A stretch of DNA of 5,608 nucleotides from Sedimentisphaerales bacterium (GTDB lineage Bacteria > Planctomycetota > Phycisphaerae > Sedimentisphaerales > Anaerobacaceae), in the NCBI GenBank assembly GCA_030630905.1, contig DAOVMB010000200.1, positions 1-5,608 on the forward strand, given 5' to 3'. Positions 5,162-5,608 of the stretch are shown piece by piece. The stretch's first letter is position 1. Each line of letters starts with the position of its first letter. The position numbers and the translations under genes are program-made. The notes beneath the pieces were generated by a model. That model was not told the DNA's origin. It saw only the letters and a program-made list of their open reading frames with translations, and searched no databases.

Positions 5162-5254
5162 TCAAATCATCTTTAATTTGTCATTTTGCTTTTTGATATT
5201 TGATTTTCTTTAGGATTTAGGATTCCGTGCCGTTTCTTTACTGTTCTATTGACT

Positions 5255-5608
5255 TTATGGCCAGCAAAGATCGTATTCGGTTAGAGTCTCGCCGGTAGTA
5301 ACAGGCAAGGTTTCCCATAGCGGGCCGGAGGTTCCCGGTCTGAACCTATCAATGTATCTTCGATTCTCTTGTGAGACATCCGTCGCGCCCCGGGGACTGT
5401 CCAGAAGCGCTCTCAGGGCGCCAAGCTCAGTGTATAATAGACGTCGGCCATGATGTGGCCGGCCGTTCAAATCAAAGAATTCCAGGCGTGTCTTAGCAGG
5501 TCTTTCTTCTGTATTGACAGTAATAAGTCCGAACGCTCGGAAATACCCTTTCTTACGGTCTGCTTTGGAGTTCCAGAGTTGACCAGCCATCCACTCATGC
5601 AGGTCATA
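5255..5608 (-). CDS. C-terminal 117 residues of an unidentified protein, cut by right edge
   Basis: The frame is open from base 5608 to the TAA at 5255-5257; the start lies beyond the window. The Met encoded at 5588-5590 is probably internal, because six sense codons (YDLHEW) precede it in frame. The visible part reads YDLHEWMAGQLWNSKADRKKG, then a likely beta-strand region (RAFGLITVN...TRLEFFDLNGRP), a charged segment with ALRALLDS, and a C-terminus ending EYDLCWP. The early part, with an aromatic-rich E-W segment followed by an FG-strand-G hairpin, is reminiscent of the C-terminal end of PhoD-like metallophosphatases. That is a weak resemblance with no catalytic residue in view, and I do not assign a function. 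It is soluble in the visible part, with no membrane segment. It runs in the same direction as leuD but is separated from it by 386 bp, so co-transcription is doubtful. Confidence 0.6.
   Translation of the reverse strand, partial: YDLHEWMAGQLWNSKADRKKGYFRAFGLITVNTEERPAKTRLEFFDLNGRPHHGRRLLYTELGALRALLDSPRGATDVSQENRRYIDRFRPGTSGPLWETLPVTTGETLTEYDLCWP

Larger units (their letters stand above)
4869..5254. other. 386-bp AT-rich spacer with low-complexity tttcg-type DNA around a decayed gene
   Basis: No intact gene of recognisable function lies between leuD and the gene fragment at the right edge. The flanks (about 4900-4974 and 5128-5235) are made of degenerate units such as ttcgaat, tatttcgtg, tttgatatttgatt and the direct repeat ttaggatttaggatt (5210-5224). 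On the left the units read on the minus strand and on the right on the plus strand, so they face away from the pseudogene in the middle. The leuD promoter must lie here or further upstream, but I cannot place it with confidence. Confidence 0.7.

Noticed and set aside
4900..5235. CRISPR array or regular tandem repeat
   Set aside because: Units are degenerate, of uneven spacing, without fixed repeats separated by unique spacers.

Overview
The window carries a run of genes that all read on the minus strand. Going in the direction of transcription (right to left) they are: the C-terminal end of an unidentified protein, a decayed four-helix-bundle gene in AT-rich low-complexity DNA, leuD (3-isopropylmalate dehydratase small subunit), a tightly coupled three-gene cassette (DUF488, short DUF488, dual-OB-fold protein), a compact Y1/HUH transposon with its own promoter, an AlkD-type DNA alkylation repair gene, and the N-terminal 250 residues of an exported sulfatase that runs off the left edge. 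I found no rRNA or tRNA gene, no CRISPR array and no convincing plus-strand gene.

The source is probably an environmental bacterium of the Planctomycetota (Phycisphaerae-like) or a similar group. The hints are a CxPxR sulfatase behind a twin-arginine leader, several starts with weak or no Shine-Dalgarno sequence, a four-helix-bundle relic, and spacers of the 'tttcgtatttcgtgcttcg' type. This is inference from style; no marker gene is present.

The most interesting part is 960-4170. The two DUF488 genes and the dual-OB gene are joined by two 4-bp ATGA overlaps, so they look translationally coupled and likely act together on nucleic acid or nucleotides. The next gene in the same direction, the AlkD-like glycosylase, is separated from them only by a 754-bp transposon with 26-bp inverted ends (24/26 identical). 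Removing that transposon leaves a 41-bp gap, so the ancestral unit was plausibly DUF488-DUF488-dualOB-AlkD. The transposon has a near-consensus promoter whose predicted start lies almost on the transposase ATG, so its mRNA should be nearly leaderless. Read-through could now express the alkylation-repair gene.

The leuD side is ordinary metabolism (leucine biosynthesis). Its upstream spacer holds a four-helix-bundle gene reduced to head and tail by an internal deletion and frameshift, flanked by 35-bp imperfect inverted repeats. The sulfatase at the left edge belongs to sulfated-polysaccharide or sulfate-ester breakdown and appears unrelated to the cassette.
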